Part shown: positions 9,313-18,479 of the stretch, in pieces
How the letters are laid out: each line of letters opens with the position of its first letter
How positions within the stretch are numbered: position 1 is the first letter of the stretch
From: DSOI01 sp041394885
GTDB lineage: Bacteria > Acidobacteriota > Terriglobia > Bryobacterales > Bryobacteraceae
Assembly: GCA_041394885.1 (NCBI GenBank)
Contig: JAWKHI010000036.1
Location: 1 to 64,000 of the forward strand
Direction: 5' to 3'
Length of the DNA stretch: 64,000 nucleotides
Notes under the pieces: model-generated
The model's database searches: none
What the model saw: only the letters and a program-made list of their open reading frames with translations
What the model was told of the DNA's origin: nothing
Program-made: the position numbers and the translations under genes

Positions 9313-10636
9313 GTTTTGCGGAATGGGGATCTGCTTCCAGTGTTGCGGCGAGGATCGCGTGCGGACGTGCATGCCTAGGCCGCCTGCGCGATTGGACTGG
9401 GACGCGGCCCGGCTGGAAAAGGCCGATGTGACGATTGTGGGTGCGGGCCCGGCTGGTTTGGCGGCGGCGCGCGAGGCGGCTGGCGCGGGGATGCGCGTAC
9501 TGTTGATCGATGAGAACGCGGACGTGGGTGGACAGATCTGGCGCGGCGAAGCGCATCGCGCCCCGTCGACGGGCGCGGTGCGGGTGTTGACCCATACCAG
9601 CGTGTTGGCAGCCGACGGGCGGGTGCTGTTGGCCCAGCGCGGAGATCTGCCGCTCCGGATCGCGTTCGAGAAGCTGGTGCTGTGCACGGGCGCGCGAGAG
9701 CGCTGGATTCCCTTCCCCGGGTGGACGTTGCCGCACGTGATGGGAGCGGGCGGGATGCAGGCGATGGTGAAGAACGGCTTGGCGACCGGCGGCAAGCGGG
9801 TGGTGGTGGCGGGGAGCGGACCGCTGCTGTTGGCGGTGGCGGCGTATCTGAAGCGACGCGGGGCGGTGGTTGCCGCGATCGTGGAACAAGCGGACGCCGC
9901 GCGGATACGGCGGTTCGCGATGCAACTGCTAGGTAGGCCGGCAAAGCTGGCGCAGGCGGCGGCGCTGCGGGCGAGTCTGGTTGGAGTGCCGTATCTCCCA
10001 GGTGCGTGGATCGTGGAGGCGCAACCGGGCGCGGTCACGATCCTCGATCGAGGACGGAAGTCGCGCATCGAATGTGATTATGTGGCCGCTGGATACGGAC
10101 TGGTTCCAAACACGGAACTGGCACAAGTGTTGGGGTGCGGCGTAGAAAACGGCGCAGTGGCGGTGGACGAACTACAGCGCACCAGCGTCGAGGGTGTGTG
10201 GTGCGCGGGCGAGCCCGTGGGGATCGGCGGCGTGGATGCGGCGGAGATCGAGGGTCGCATTGCGGGACTGGCGGCGTCTGGGAAGCTGGAGCCGGCGCGA
10301 GCGTTGACGCCGAGCCGCGCTCGAACACGCCGCTTCGCGGGCCTGCTGGCGGAGACGTTCGCGCTACGCGAGGAACTGATCCGGGTTCCGACGGCGGAAA
10401 CCACGGTGTGCCGATGCGAGAACGTCACGCTCGGGCGTCTGCGCGGGCACGGTGGCTGGCGCGAGGCGAAGCTGCAATCGCGATGCGGAATGGGGCCGTG
10501 CCAAGGCCGCGTCTGCGGACCCATCGTGGAAACGTTGTTCGGATGGCGCGCTGCGTCGATCCGTCCGCCGGTGCTGCCTGCTAGCGTTGGGGCGCTCGCC
10601 GCCAGTACCAATACAGAGGCAGACCGAGCAGAATGA
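9305..10636 (+). CDS. Dehydrogenase alpha subunit with a truncated N-terminal [2Fe-2S] segment and C-terminal BFD-like domain
   Basis: 443 residues from the ATG at 9305, overlapping the previous stop by eight bases. Residues 1-25 carry Cys5, Cys10, Cys13 and Cys22 in 'FCGMGICFQCCGEDRVRTC', the complete cysteine pattern of the small [2Fe-2S] subunit of HcnA/OoxA-type dehydrogenases, but without the preceding half of that domain; a stop at 9233-9235 in this frame rules out a missed upstream part. A flavin fold follows ('VTIVGAGPAGLAAAREA', residues 42-58), then a second NAD/FAD segment, and a C-terminal C-x-C...C-x4-C BFD-like [2Fe-2S] domain ('CRCENVT', 'CGMGPCQGRVCGP'). The 3' end overlaps the convergent permease gene by 56 bases. 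Confidence 0.8.
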   Translation: MAEFCGMGICFQCCGEDRVRTCMPRPPARLDWDAARLEKADVTIVGAGPAGLAAAREAAGAGMRVLLIDENADVGGQIWRGEAHRAPSTGAVRVLTHTSVLAADGRVLLAQRGDLPLRIAFEKLVLCTGARERWIPFPGWTLPHVMGAGGMQAMVKNGLATGGKRVVVAGSGPLLLAVAAYLKRRGAVVAAIVEQADAARIRRFAMQLLGRPAKLAQAAALRASLVGVPYLPGAWIVEAQPGAVTILDRGRKSRIECDYVAAGYGLVPNTELAQVLGCGVENGAVAVDELQRTSVEGVWCAGEPVGIGGVDAAEIEGRIAGLAASGKLEPARALTPSRARTRRFAGLLAETFALREELIRVPTAETTVCRCENVTLGRLRGHGGWREAKLQSRCGMGPCQGRVCGPIVETLFGWRAASIRPPVLPASVGALAASTNTEADRAE

Positions 10637-11972
10637 CAAACAGACCGAAGCCGGAATTGCGGGGATCGCCTACGGCGATGAAGATCAAGAAAAACGCGGC
10701 AACGATCAAATAGAGCGCGGGCACGAAAGGGTACCCGGCGACGCGATAAGGCCGGGGAAGGTCCGGCTGCTTGCGGCGGAGGACGAATAGTCCGGCGACG
10801 GTGAGGGCGGCAAACAGGAGCGAGGCGAAGGATGTGAAGGTGAGCAAATCACTGTAGAGCTGCGCGCCACGCTCGCCGAGGCTTCCGAACAGAACGAGCG
10901 CGATGGACCAGACGGCCTGTTGGCGGAGAGATCGAGCCGGGATGCGCCGCTCGGGATGGAGTTCACCGGCGCCGCGAAAGAACAGGCCGTCACGGGCCAT
11001 GGCGTAGTAGAGACGGGGTCCGGAGAGAACGAGTCCGTTGACGCATCCGGCGGTGGAAAGCAGGATCGCGAAGGAAATGAGGCCGAGACCGGCGGGGCCG
11101 AACAGCACTTCGGCGGTGCGAGCGGCGATGCGTTGATCGGGCACGGCGGCGGCTTCGGCGATGGGGATCACGTCGAGGTAGACGACGCTGGCAAGCGTGT
11201 AGAGCAGCATGACGGCGCCGGTGCCGAGCGCCAGGGCGCGGGGCAGGGTGCGTTCGGGACGGTCCGTCTCCTCAGCGACGAACGTAACGATGTTCCAGGA
11301 GTCATAGGCGAACAGCGCCTTCGACATCGCGACGGCGAAGGCGGCAAGCACGGCGGTGTCGACAGCTCGCGGCGCGAGCGGGGCGAAGTGAGACCAGTCG
11401 CCGCGTCCGCTGAGCAAACCGAAGCCGACCAGACCGATCAAGGCGCTGACCTTGGCGAAGGTGAAGAAGTTTTGGAGAAAGGCGCCTTCCCGCAGGCCAC
11501 GTGAATTCACGGCGGTGAGAATCAGAATCAGCGCGATGGCGGTGAGTTGCACGCTCGAGACACGAACCCCGCCCCAGGCGATGAGGGCGTTGGCCTGGCT
11601 GACCGTGGGCAGAAATACACCGAGGTAGTTCGCGAAGGCGACGGCCACCGCGGCGATGAAGCCGCTTTGGATCACCATGAACAACGTCCAGCCGTATAGA
11701 AAGCCCCATAGGGGCCCGAAGGCCTCTACCAGGAACACGTATTGTCCGCCGGTGCGCGGGAACGCGGCCGCGAGTTCGCCATAGGAGAGCGCACCGCAGA
11801 GGGTGAGGAATCCGCCGACGATCCAAATGCCGATGAAGCTGCCGATGCCCAGATGGGATTCGATGACGATGGCGGCGATCAGCGCGGGGGCGAGAAAAAT
11901 GCCGCTACCGATCATCGAGCCGACGATGATGGCAGTCGCGTCGAGGAGGCCGAGTTTCTTGGGAGGGGTCAC
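10581..11972 (-). CDS. APC-family amino acid permease
   Basis: 463 residues with about twelve hydrophobic segments. The first transmembrane helix carries the family signature 'GSMIGSGIFLAPALI'; 'PRTGGQYVFL' and 'SYGELAAAFP' match the amino acid/polyamine/organocation group (LAT-like). Translation starts at GTG (11970-11972), overlapping the DinB-like stop. It sits convergent to the hydroxyproline operon and could supply proline-type substrates, but nothing in the sequence fixes the substrate. The stop lies inside the 3' end of the dehydrogenase gene on the other strand. Confidence 0.87.
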   Translation of the reverse strand: MTPPKKLGLLDATAIIVGSMIGSGIFLAPALIAAIVIESHLGIGSFIGIWIVGGFLTLCGALSYGELAAAFPRTGGQYVFLVEAFGPLWGFLYGWTLFMVIQSGFIAAVAVAFANYLGVFLPTVSQANALIAWGGVRVSSVQLTAIALILILTAVNSRGLREGAFLQNFFTFAKVSALIGLVGFGLLSGRGDWSHFAPLAPRAVDTAVLAAFAVAMSKALFAYDSWNIVTFVAEETDRPERTLPRALALGTGAVMLLYTLASVVYLDVIPIAEAAAVPDQRIAARTAEVLFGPAGLGLISFAILLSTAGCVNGLVLSGPRLYYAMARDGLFFRGAGELHPERRIPARSLRQQAVWSIALVLFGSLGERGAQLYSDLLTFTSFASLLFAALTVAGLFVLRRKQPDLPRPYRVAGYPFVPALYLIVAAFFLIFIAVGDPRNSGFGLFVILLGLPLYWYWRRAPQR

Positions 11973-12502
11973 CCGTGCTCCGGACCGGCGGCGCGCACGA
12001 GCCTCATGGTGGTGATGGCTTGTCCGAGATGGCGTAGGGTGTGTTCGGCGATGTGAACGATGAGCCCATTGACGGTGGTGGGGAGCTTCTTGCGGCCCAC
12101 GGTGCGGGGCTCGCGAAGGGAGGCGGGGTCAATCAACCGGACGATGGCTTCGCAGCGCCCAAGATGGGCGTCCAGATCGCCGAGCAGTTCGGCGCGCGAG
12201 GCGCCGGGCTGGGATTCGAGCTTCATGAAAGCGAGTTGCCCGTCAGAGAGAGATTCGCCACGGAGGTATGTGGAGAGGCGGTCCGCGGCGCCGCCGATGT
12301 GACGGATGTGAAAGCCGGCGGGGGTGAGGCCGAACGGTTTGCGCCACAATTCGACCGGGGTGAGGCCTTCGCTATGGAGGCGCAGTTCCAGACGCGTCTG
12401 TTCGAAGGAGTAGAAGATCGGCGCGAGAAGAGGGTCAACGCCGGGCAGGGGTCCACCTAGCCATCGCTCCACGTCCGGCGGCTCTACGTTCGGCTGAGGC
12501 AT
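11969..12502 (-). CDS. DinB-like protein (DinB_2 fold)
   Basis: 177 residues of the four-helix DinB/YfiT-like metalloprotein superfamily. A likely metal triad is visible: 'FHIRHIGGAADRL' in the second helix and 'HIAEHTLRHLGQ' near the C-terminus. Members include thiol transferases and putative metal-dependent hydrolases; the substrate is unknown. The gene is upstream of and overlaps the permease start by four bases, so both form a small operon. A TATCAT box seven bases before the ATG suggests a leaderless transcript. Confidence 0.75.
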   Translation of the reverse strand: MPQPNVEPPDVERWLGGPLPGVDPLLAPIFYSFEQTRLELRLHSEGLTPVELWRKPFGLTPAGFHIRHIGGAADRLSTYLRGESLSDGQLAFMKLESQPGASRAELLGDLDAHLGRCEAIVRLIDPASLREPRTVGRKKLPTTVNGLIVHIAEHTLRHLGQAITTMRLVRAAGPEHG

Positions 12503-12509
12503 GAGGTTT

Positions 12510-12515
12510 ATGATA
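12510..12515 (-). promoter_or_regulatory. Putative -10 box of the DinB-like gene
   Basis: TATCAT on the minus strand, separated from the ATG (12500-12502) by seven bases. No clear -35 box. Supports a leaderless start. Confidence 0.28.
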
Positions 12516-12522
12516 CGAGGTT

Positions 12523-13215
12523 TCAGGGCAGAGATAACGACGCGGTTTGGAAACCGTTGTCATAGAGGAGTTCGAGCTTCTTCACCGATTTCAGCTTGCC
12601 TTGATACGGGAAGTACAGGTAGCCGCGGACGGCCTGTTCGACGGGGCCTTCGAGCAGCGCCTCGCCTTTGACGACATCCTGCATGGATTCGGGAGGTTCT
12701 TTCTCCACTCCGCTTCGATCCTCGTTTTCCACGGGACGCGGGAGGGGAGCGCGATTGCGCGGATCGGAGCCTGTGGGGTCACCGGGAAATGGAGCGCGGC
12801 GGGGCTGGCCGAGAATGACCGGTCCTACGCCGCCGGTGGTCTCCCATCGGCGATTCATGCTCCAGGCCGGATCGTTGACGGCCAAGGCGACCATACCGGG
12901 CGGCTGCGGAAGAAGGGCCTTCCTGCCGTTCACACGCAGGCGAAAATGGCCGCTCGACAGACGCACGATCTTGCGCGGCGCGGGAAAAACGGCAGCGTCG
13001 ATCACGAGATAGTTCGGAAGATAGTACGTGTCACGGCGGCCGAAGACGGACGAGCCCGTGTATTCGGCGGCGAGCGTCATGGCGTTGAGGGCGGTGTGAG
13101 CGGGATAAAGTTCGGGCTTCGGCTTGGGTGGCTCGATGGCACACACGAATCCCGCGGCCAACAACGGGATCATCCGAACACCCGAAGAAGACGGCCGTGG
13201 CACGAGCCTCGGCAT
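12523..13215 (-). CDS. Hypothetical secreted protein
   Basis: I do not recognise a family. From the ATG at 13213-13215 the product is 230 residues; this start has an AGGAAGG ribosome-binding site at 13228-13234, whereas a TTG at 13227 has none. A second candidate is the ATG at 13173, which would begin directly at the signal ('MIPLLAAGFVCAIEPP'). Several segments are rich in Pro and basic residues ('PPKPKPELYPAHTAL', 'FPAPRKIVRLSSGHFRLRVN'). It follows the small zinc-ribbon gene with a slight overlap, so the two are probably cotranscribed. Confidence 0.6.
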   Translation of the reverse strand: MPRLVPRPSSSGVRMIPLLAAGFVCAIEPPKPKPELYPAHTALNAMTLAAEYTGSSVFGRRDTYYLPNYLVIDAAVFPAPRKIVRLSSGHFRLRVNGRKALLPQPPGMVALAVNDPAWSMNRRWETTGGVGPVILGQPRRAPFPGDPTGSDPRNRAPLPRPVENEDRSGVEKEPPESMQDVVKGEALLEGPVEQAVRGYLYFPYQGKLKSVKKLELLYDNGFQTASLSLP

Positions 13216-13223
13216 TGGAACAG

Positions 13224-13481
13224 TCAACCTTCCTGTGACGAGCTATCGACAGCGGCGCCGTCCTGCGCGGCGTTTTCGCCGGCTTGCAGCATCGCCAGTC
13301 TCTTCAGCTCTTTCTTCGTGGGAGGTGCTTGTTCGTGCCTGAAATCGTGCTCATTGTAACAACTACGGCAACGGACCTTGGCGGCCTCTTCGTTCATGAG
13401 CGAGACCACCGCGTGATTGGTGATCCGTTTGCACTTGATGCAGTAGTCGTCGATGTCGTCACCAAGACGTATTCCTAACAT
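13224..13481 (-). CDS. Small zinc-ribbon-like protein
   Basis: 85 residues with two CxxC pairs, 'DYCIKCKRITNH' and 'VRCRSCYNEHDFRH', spaced as in a zinc ribbon, then a charged tail ('PPTKKELKRLAML') of low complexity. Function unknown; similar short proteins bind nucleic acids or act as adaptors. It stands upstream of the secreted hypothetical protein and about 40 bases from the chromate-transporter gene. The coding frame is supported by the Cys pattern and by codon use like its neighbours. Confidence 0.65.
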   Translation of the reverse strand: MLGIRLGDDIDDYCIKCKRITNHAVVSLMNEEAAKVRCRSCYNEHDFRHEQAPPTKKELKRLAMLQAGENAAQDGAAVDSSSQEG

Positions 13482-13520
13482 CGTAGCTCCACTGTTCGAT
13501 TCAGCAGTATAGCAAGGAAA

Positions 13521-14045
13521 TCACGGTTTGACCAACAAGATCCGCAGCATACCGGCCACGGCGGAGCCACCGATCACCCAAAGAGTATCGAGGGAAGTGA
13601 ATGCGAGAAGCGCGAAACTGGCCGCGGCCACCGACACCGGGAGTGCCCCGGTGAAGGCATCGCGGGCGAACGGGATGGTGGTAGCGAGCACGAGCCCCGC
13701 GGCAGCCAGCGTGACCGCGGAAATGGCTTGGCGAAGCAGCGGCGTCTGGGCCCGGCGGGAAAACCACGCGAGCAGCGGGACGATCAGGAAGGCAGGCGTT
13801 ACCATGGCGAGAAACCCGGCTGCGGCGCCCGGCAGCCCCGCGGCGTAGTATCCGACGCAGACGACGTAGAGACCCATGGGGCCGGGTGTCATGCGAGAGA
13901 CAGCAACGGCGGTATTCAACTGGCGATCGGTGATCACGGCGCGATCGAGCACCAGTTCATTCCGAATGATGGGTAGCGACGACAATCCGCTGAAGGAAGT
14001 GAAGGTGGCCTTGGCGAGTAGGAGGTAGAGCAGGATCAGGTTCAT
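13521..14045 (-). CDS. chrA: Chromate transporter, second (C-terminal) half protein
   Basis: 174 residues starting at the ATG 14043-14045, which overlaps the upstream stop (ATGA). It carries the ChrA domain: 'ATFTSFSGLSSLPIIRNEL' and 'VAVSRMTPGPMGLYVVCVGYY', followed by several transmembrane helices. Longer readings in this frame back to 14387 only shadow the first gene. Together with the next gene it makes a split (two short chains) CHR transporter, as in many bacteria. CHR proteins export chromate with a sulfate-like antiport; the exact substrate here is not shown. Confidence 0.85.
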   Translation of the reverse strand: MNLILLYLLLAKATFTSFSGLSSLPIIRNELVLDRAVITDRQLNTAVAVSRMTPGPMGLYVVCVGYYAAGLPGAAAGFLAMVTPAFLIVPLLAWFSRRAQTPLLRQAISAVTLAAAGLVLATTIPFARDAFTGALPVSVAAASFALLAFTSLDTLWVIGGSAVAGMLRILLVKP

Positions 14046-14596
14046 ATCGCGTAGGGCGCCTTCCACAGCAAGCCCAATGCGAGAGCGATGGCGAGTATCG
14101 GGATGGGCGTCCATCCAAGCGGCGGCGCGGCCAACAGGAGCGCGATTCCGGCCAAAACGATGGATCGTGTCCGCGCTCCGGATTTGTAATGCGGACGGAT
14201 GAGCAACCAGGCGCCGGCCGCCATCAAGCCGACGACGGCGGCGTTTACGCCCAGCATCGCGGCGCGCACCCACGCGTTGGATTGTCCAGACTGGACGAAC
14301 TCGGCGAGCACGAGCGCGATCACCGCCGAGGGTAGGCACGAGGCCAGCACGGCCAGCAGCGCGCCGCGCCAGCCGCGAAGCACCCACCCGGCGCCGGCGC
14401 TGAAGGCGAGAACGTTGGTCCCTGGAGTGACGCGGGCCAGGCCGTAGACGAGGCTGTATTGCTGGTGGTCCATCCAGCGGAAGCGTTCGACGAGTTCGCG
14501 TCGAAGCACGAGCATGGTGGGGTCTCCGCCGCCGAAGGTGAGATTGCCGACGCGCGCGAAAACAGCGGCGATCGAGCGGTAAACAGGGCCATCCAT
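14042..14596 (-). CDS. chrA: Chromate transporter, first (N-terminal) half protein
   Basis: 184 residues, CHR family: 'IAAVFARVGNLTFGGGDPTM', 'LVYGLARVTPGTNVLAFSAG', then four to five hydrophobic helices. Related in sequence to the following gene, as expected for the duplicated halves of ChrA. Translation begins at ATG 14594-14596. The divergent membrane-fusion gene starts only 24 bases away, so the two promoters overlap around 14600-14615. Confidence 0.85.
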   Translation of the reverse strand: MDGPVYRSIAAVFARVGNLTFGGGDPTMLVLRRELVERFRWMDHQQYSLVYGLARVTPGTNVLAFSAGAGWVLRGWRGALLAVLASCLPSAVIALVLAEFVQSGQSNAWVRAAMLGVNAAVVGLMAAGAWLLIRPHYKSGARTRSIVLAGIALLLAAPPLGWTPIPILAIALALGLLWKAPYAI

Positions 14597-14607
14597 GCCT
14601 GTTACTG

Positions 14608-14613
14608 TATCAT
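14608..14613 (+). promoter_or_regulatory. Putative -10 box for the membrane-fusion gene
   Basis: TATCAT, six bases before the GTG at 14620. The complementary strand of the same stretch offers a TGATACAGT element for the chromate-transporter pair. Only 23 bases separate the two start codons. Confidence 0.28.
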
Positions 14614-14619
14614 CGGATT

Positions 14620-15696
14620 GTGGACGAATCCCCGCAATGGCGACGGCGTAGCGAGGCGGAACAACAGGACAAGAGACGTCATACCGATCGATGGTTTCTG
14701 GTGGGTGGGTCTTTGATTCTCGCCGGTCTTCTCGGGGCCGCGGGTTGGTGGGCGGTGCGATCGCGGGAGCCGCTGAAGAAGCCCCCGGCCGCGGTAGTGG
14801 AGACGAAACAGGAAGCGCCGCCGCCGGCGGAGATGACCTTTCAAGGCATGGTGCAGGGCCGAAACATCATCGCCATTGCGGCGCCGCTCGAGGGGACGCT
14901 CGAGGCGCTGGAGGTGCAGAAAGGCGCGGCGGTCTTTGAAGAACAACTGCTGGGGCGGGTGAAGAATCTGGGCCTGGAATCGGCGCGTGAAGCATCACGG
15001 CTGGAAGCGGAGACGGCGCAGGACCGCGTGAATAACCTCGAGAGCGCGTTGATCGCGGCCCGGCTGGAAGCATCGAGGACGGCGGCGGACGCCGATCGCG
15101 CTCGCGCCGAATTCAGCCGGCTCGACAAGCTGGCTCAACGCCAACGGATCCTTTACAACGAGGGCGTGACGCCGCGTCTGGCCCACGAGAAAGCAGAAAA
15201 GGAGATGGAAGCGGCGCGGGGCCAGGCGGACGCTTCAAGCGAGTTGGCGCGGCAATCGGAGCAGCGGATCGGGGCGACGCAGCAGGATCTGGACAACGCG
15301 AAAAAGGTGCTGGAAGAAAAGCTGGCCGTGCTCGAGGATTCCACCGGCGCGATGCAGGCGGCGGAGATCCGGTCACCGGTGGACGGCGTTCTGGTGGGCA
15401 TTCGGGTGGAGCAAGGGGCCGAGGTGACGCCGGACATGGAGGACCTGTTTCAGATTGCCGTGAATCCAGGCGAATTGATGGTGATCGTGGAACCGGACCC
15501 GGAACAAAGGAAAGCGATGGATGAGGCATTGGCTAGCGGTCCGCTCGCGGCGTCGGTGCAGATTGTGGAACTGGCGGCGGCCATGGAAGGCAAATGCTCG
15601 CGGGGGGAAGACGGCAAGGTCCGGGTGGAATTCAACGCCGGCGACCCGAACGTCAAGCCTGGTCTGAATGCGATCGTCCGGGTAAAGCTACGATAG
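14620..15696 (+). CDS. HlyD-type membrane fusion / periplasmic adaptor protein
   Basis: 358 residues from GTG. One N-terminal membrane helix (residues 25-45, 'WFLVGGSLILAGLLGAAGWW'), a barrel/lipoyl segment ('IIAIAAPLEGTLEALEVQKG'), a long alpha-helical hairpin at about 115-235 rich in Ala, Glu and Arg (predicted coiled coil), then the second half of the lipoyl domain ('AAEIRSPVDGVLVGIRVEQG'). Such proteins bridge an inner-membrane pump to the outer membrane or act in type I export. No pump or TolC partner is next to it, so it is an orphan here. The fumarase gene follows after 12 bases. Confidence 0.75.
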   Translation: MDESPQWRRRSEAEQQDKRRHTDRWFLVGGSLILAGLLGAAGWWAVRSREPLKKPPAAVVETKQEAPPPAEMTFQGMVQGRNIIAIAAPLEGTLEALEVQKGAAVFEEQLLGRVKNLGLESAREASRLEAETAQDRVNNLESALIAARLEASRTAADADRARAEFSRLDKLAQRQRILYNEGVTPRLAHEKAEKEMEAARGQADASSELARQSEQRIGATQQDLDNAKKVLEEKLAVLEDSTGAMQAAEIRSPVDGVLVGIRVEQGAEVTPDMEDLFQIAVNPGELMVIVEPDPEQRKAMDEALASGPLAASVQIVELAAAMEGKCSRGEDGKVRVEFNAGDPNVKPGLNAIVRVKLR

Positions 15697-15708
15697 GAGC
15701 AAACTGCT

Positions 15709-17229
<1,521 letters not shown>

Positions 17230-17253
17230 GGTCTGGTAAACTGGAGAGGTTGT

Positions 17254-17329
17254 GGCCAGGTAGCTCAGTTGGTAGAGCGCAGCCCTGAAAAGGCTGGCGT
17301 CGGCGGTTCAATTCCGTCCCTGGCCACCA
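17254..17329 (+). tRNA. tRNA-Phe (GAA)
   Basis: Acceptor GGCCAGG (17254-17260) pairs with CCTGGCC (17319-17325), then A and encoded CCA (17327-17329). The anticodon stem CAGCC/GGCTG encloses CTGAAAA, giving anticodon GAA at 17287-17289. A TAAACT hexamer at 17237-17242 is a plausible -10 box. Confidence 0.97.
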
Positions 17330-17330
17330 C

Positions 17331-17560
17331 TCACTCCCCACCAACCTCCGGTACTACTCTTGAGATCGCTGCCCTGCGCCCCCCGCGCCGGCACGCAGGG
17401 AAACGAGCGAGAAGGTGCATCCCGCCTTTCTGTAATTGCAGGTCAATCCCGTTACCAAAGACGTCCCTGAGAGCCCTGGCGACGGCGGCGCGGCGCTCCG
17501 CGTAGAGTTCACGCATCCGTTGGAAGTGGCGGGCGAAATGACCTTCGGTTCGGAAGATAG
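17331..17560 (-). pseudogene. Remnant of a MocR/PdxR-type GntR-aminotransferase regulator
   Basis: A short piece of coding sequence lies on the minus strand. From about 17545 leftwards it reads 'EGHFARHFQRMRELYAERR' then 'LQLQKGGMHLLARF', the segment found near the C-terminus of MocR-type regulators (a GntR helix-turn-helix fused to a PLP-dependent aminotransferase fold). Neither the DNA-binding domain nor the PLP lysine region is present, and the frame runs out at 17331 without the family's end. Further upstream (17560-17830) only frame-broken, unrecognisable sequence is seen. I read this as a decayed gene; a one-frame open reading frame to 17729 is not a real gene. Confidence 0.5.
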
Positions 17561-17834
17561 GGGAACCACTGGCCGTGCGAATGGACCAACAGCGGTTCGT
17601 TTGCTCGTGACGCCGCGCTCCGGCGCTCCAAACGCCTGCCAATCGAGGGCCACGCTCCCCGCCTCCCACAAGCAGGTTGGCGGATACGGGATCGCCGCAC
17701 AATCCGGCAGGAAGCACGGCAGGAAGCATGGATCGCCAGCACGGATCACATGCACTACAATGAACCGAGCCGGCCAGAGACGCTGCGGGCCGGTTCGGCG
17801 TTCAATCGGCAGCAAAAGAATGGAGTGATGCGAG

Positions 17835-18335
17835 ATGCCCGAGAAAATTGATTCGGTTCCCGAGAAGACCCGGTGGGAGATCGCAACGAAGGGAATGACC
17901 GGCGCCTACATTGCAATTTCCAGTGCCCTCCAACAAGCGGTAGGCCAGGAGAAGTTCGAGGTGTTCAACGGGGCTCTGTGGTTCGGAGCCGGAAAGGGAG
18001 CGAAGGAGTTTGCCGATACCCTCGGACTGCCGACGGAGACCGCCGGTGACGTGGAAGGGGCGACGCATCTTCTAGCGACTGCGTCCATGGGGCCGGAGTT
18101 CGAGTTCGAAATCGTCGAATCGAGCGCCGACAGATGCGTGGGAAAGACCACGCAATGCCCATGGCACAAGAGGTGGAAAGAACAAGGCCTCGAGATGGAC
18201 ACGTGTGGCGTGGGACATCAACGATGGGGCGACGGAGCCGTCGAAAGCCTCAACCCGGATTTCACGTTCAAACTCACCAAAAACATGCTGCACGGGGATC
18301 CTCACTGCGAGTGGGTCATCGAGCGGAAAAAGTAG
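17835..18335 (+). CDS. L-2-amino-thiazoline-4-carboxylate hydrolase-like protein
   Basis: 166 residues. The C-terminal half has a Cys/Trp pattern ('TTQCPWHKRWKEQGLEMDTC') and a final 'NMLHGDPHCEWVIE', which I associate with the ATC-hydrolase family, where these residues may bind a metal or form the active site. The name reflects fold-family similarity only; the substrate is not shown. The gene stands alone between the MocR remnant and the PDZ protein. The ATG at 17835 has only a weak ribosome-binding site. Confidence 0.5.
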   Translation: MPEKIDSVPEKTRWEIATKGMTGAYIAISSALQQAVGQEKFEVFNGALWFGAGKGAKEFADTLGLPTETAGDVEGATHLLATASMGPEFEFEIVESSADRCVGKTTQCPWHKRWKEQGLEMDTCGVGHQRWGDGAVESLNPDFTFKLTKNMLHGDPHCEWVIERKK

Positions 18336-18479
18336 GACAGAAGCTGGGATAATCGCCACGTAGCGATCGTGGGAGCGGCGCGCAACACTCACCGGCTCCG
18401 GATTCCGGCATCTCCATCCAGGGGAAGCGGCGGCCCTCGCGCCATCTTGCCCGACAGGCCCCGGATAAGAACCCGGCTA

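Noticed and set aside
17354..17815. Open frame on the minus strand beside the MocR remnant
   Set aside because: No family motif in this frame; read as part of the decayed gene region.
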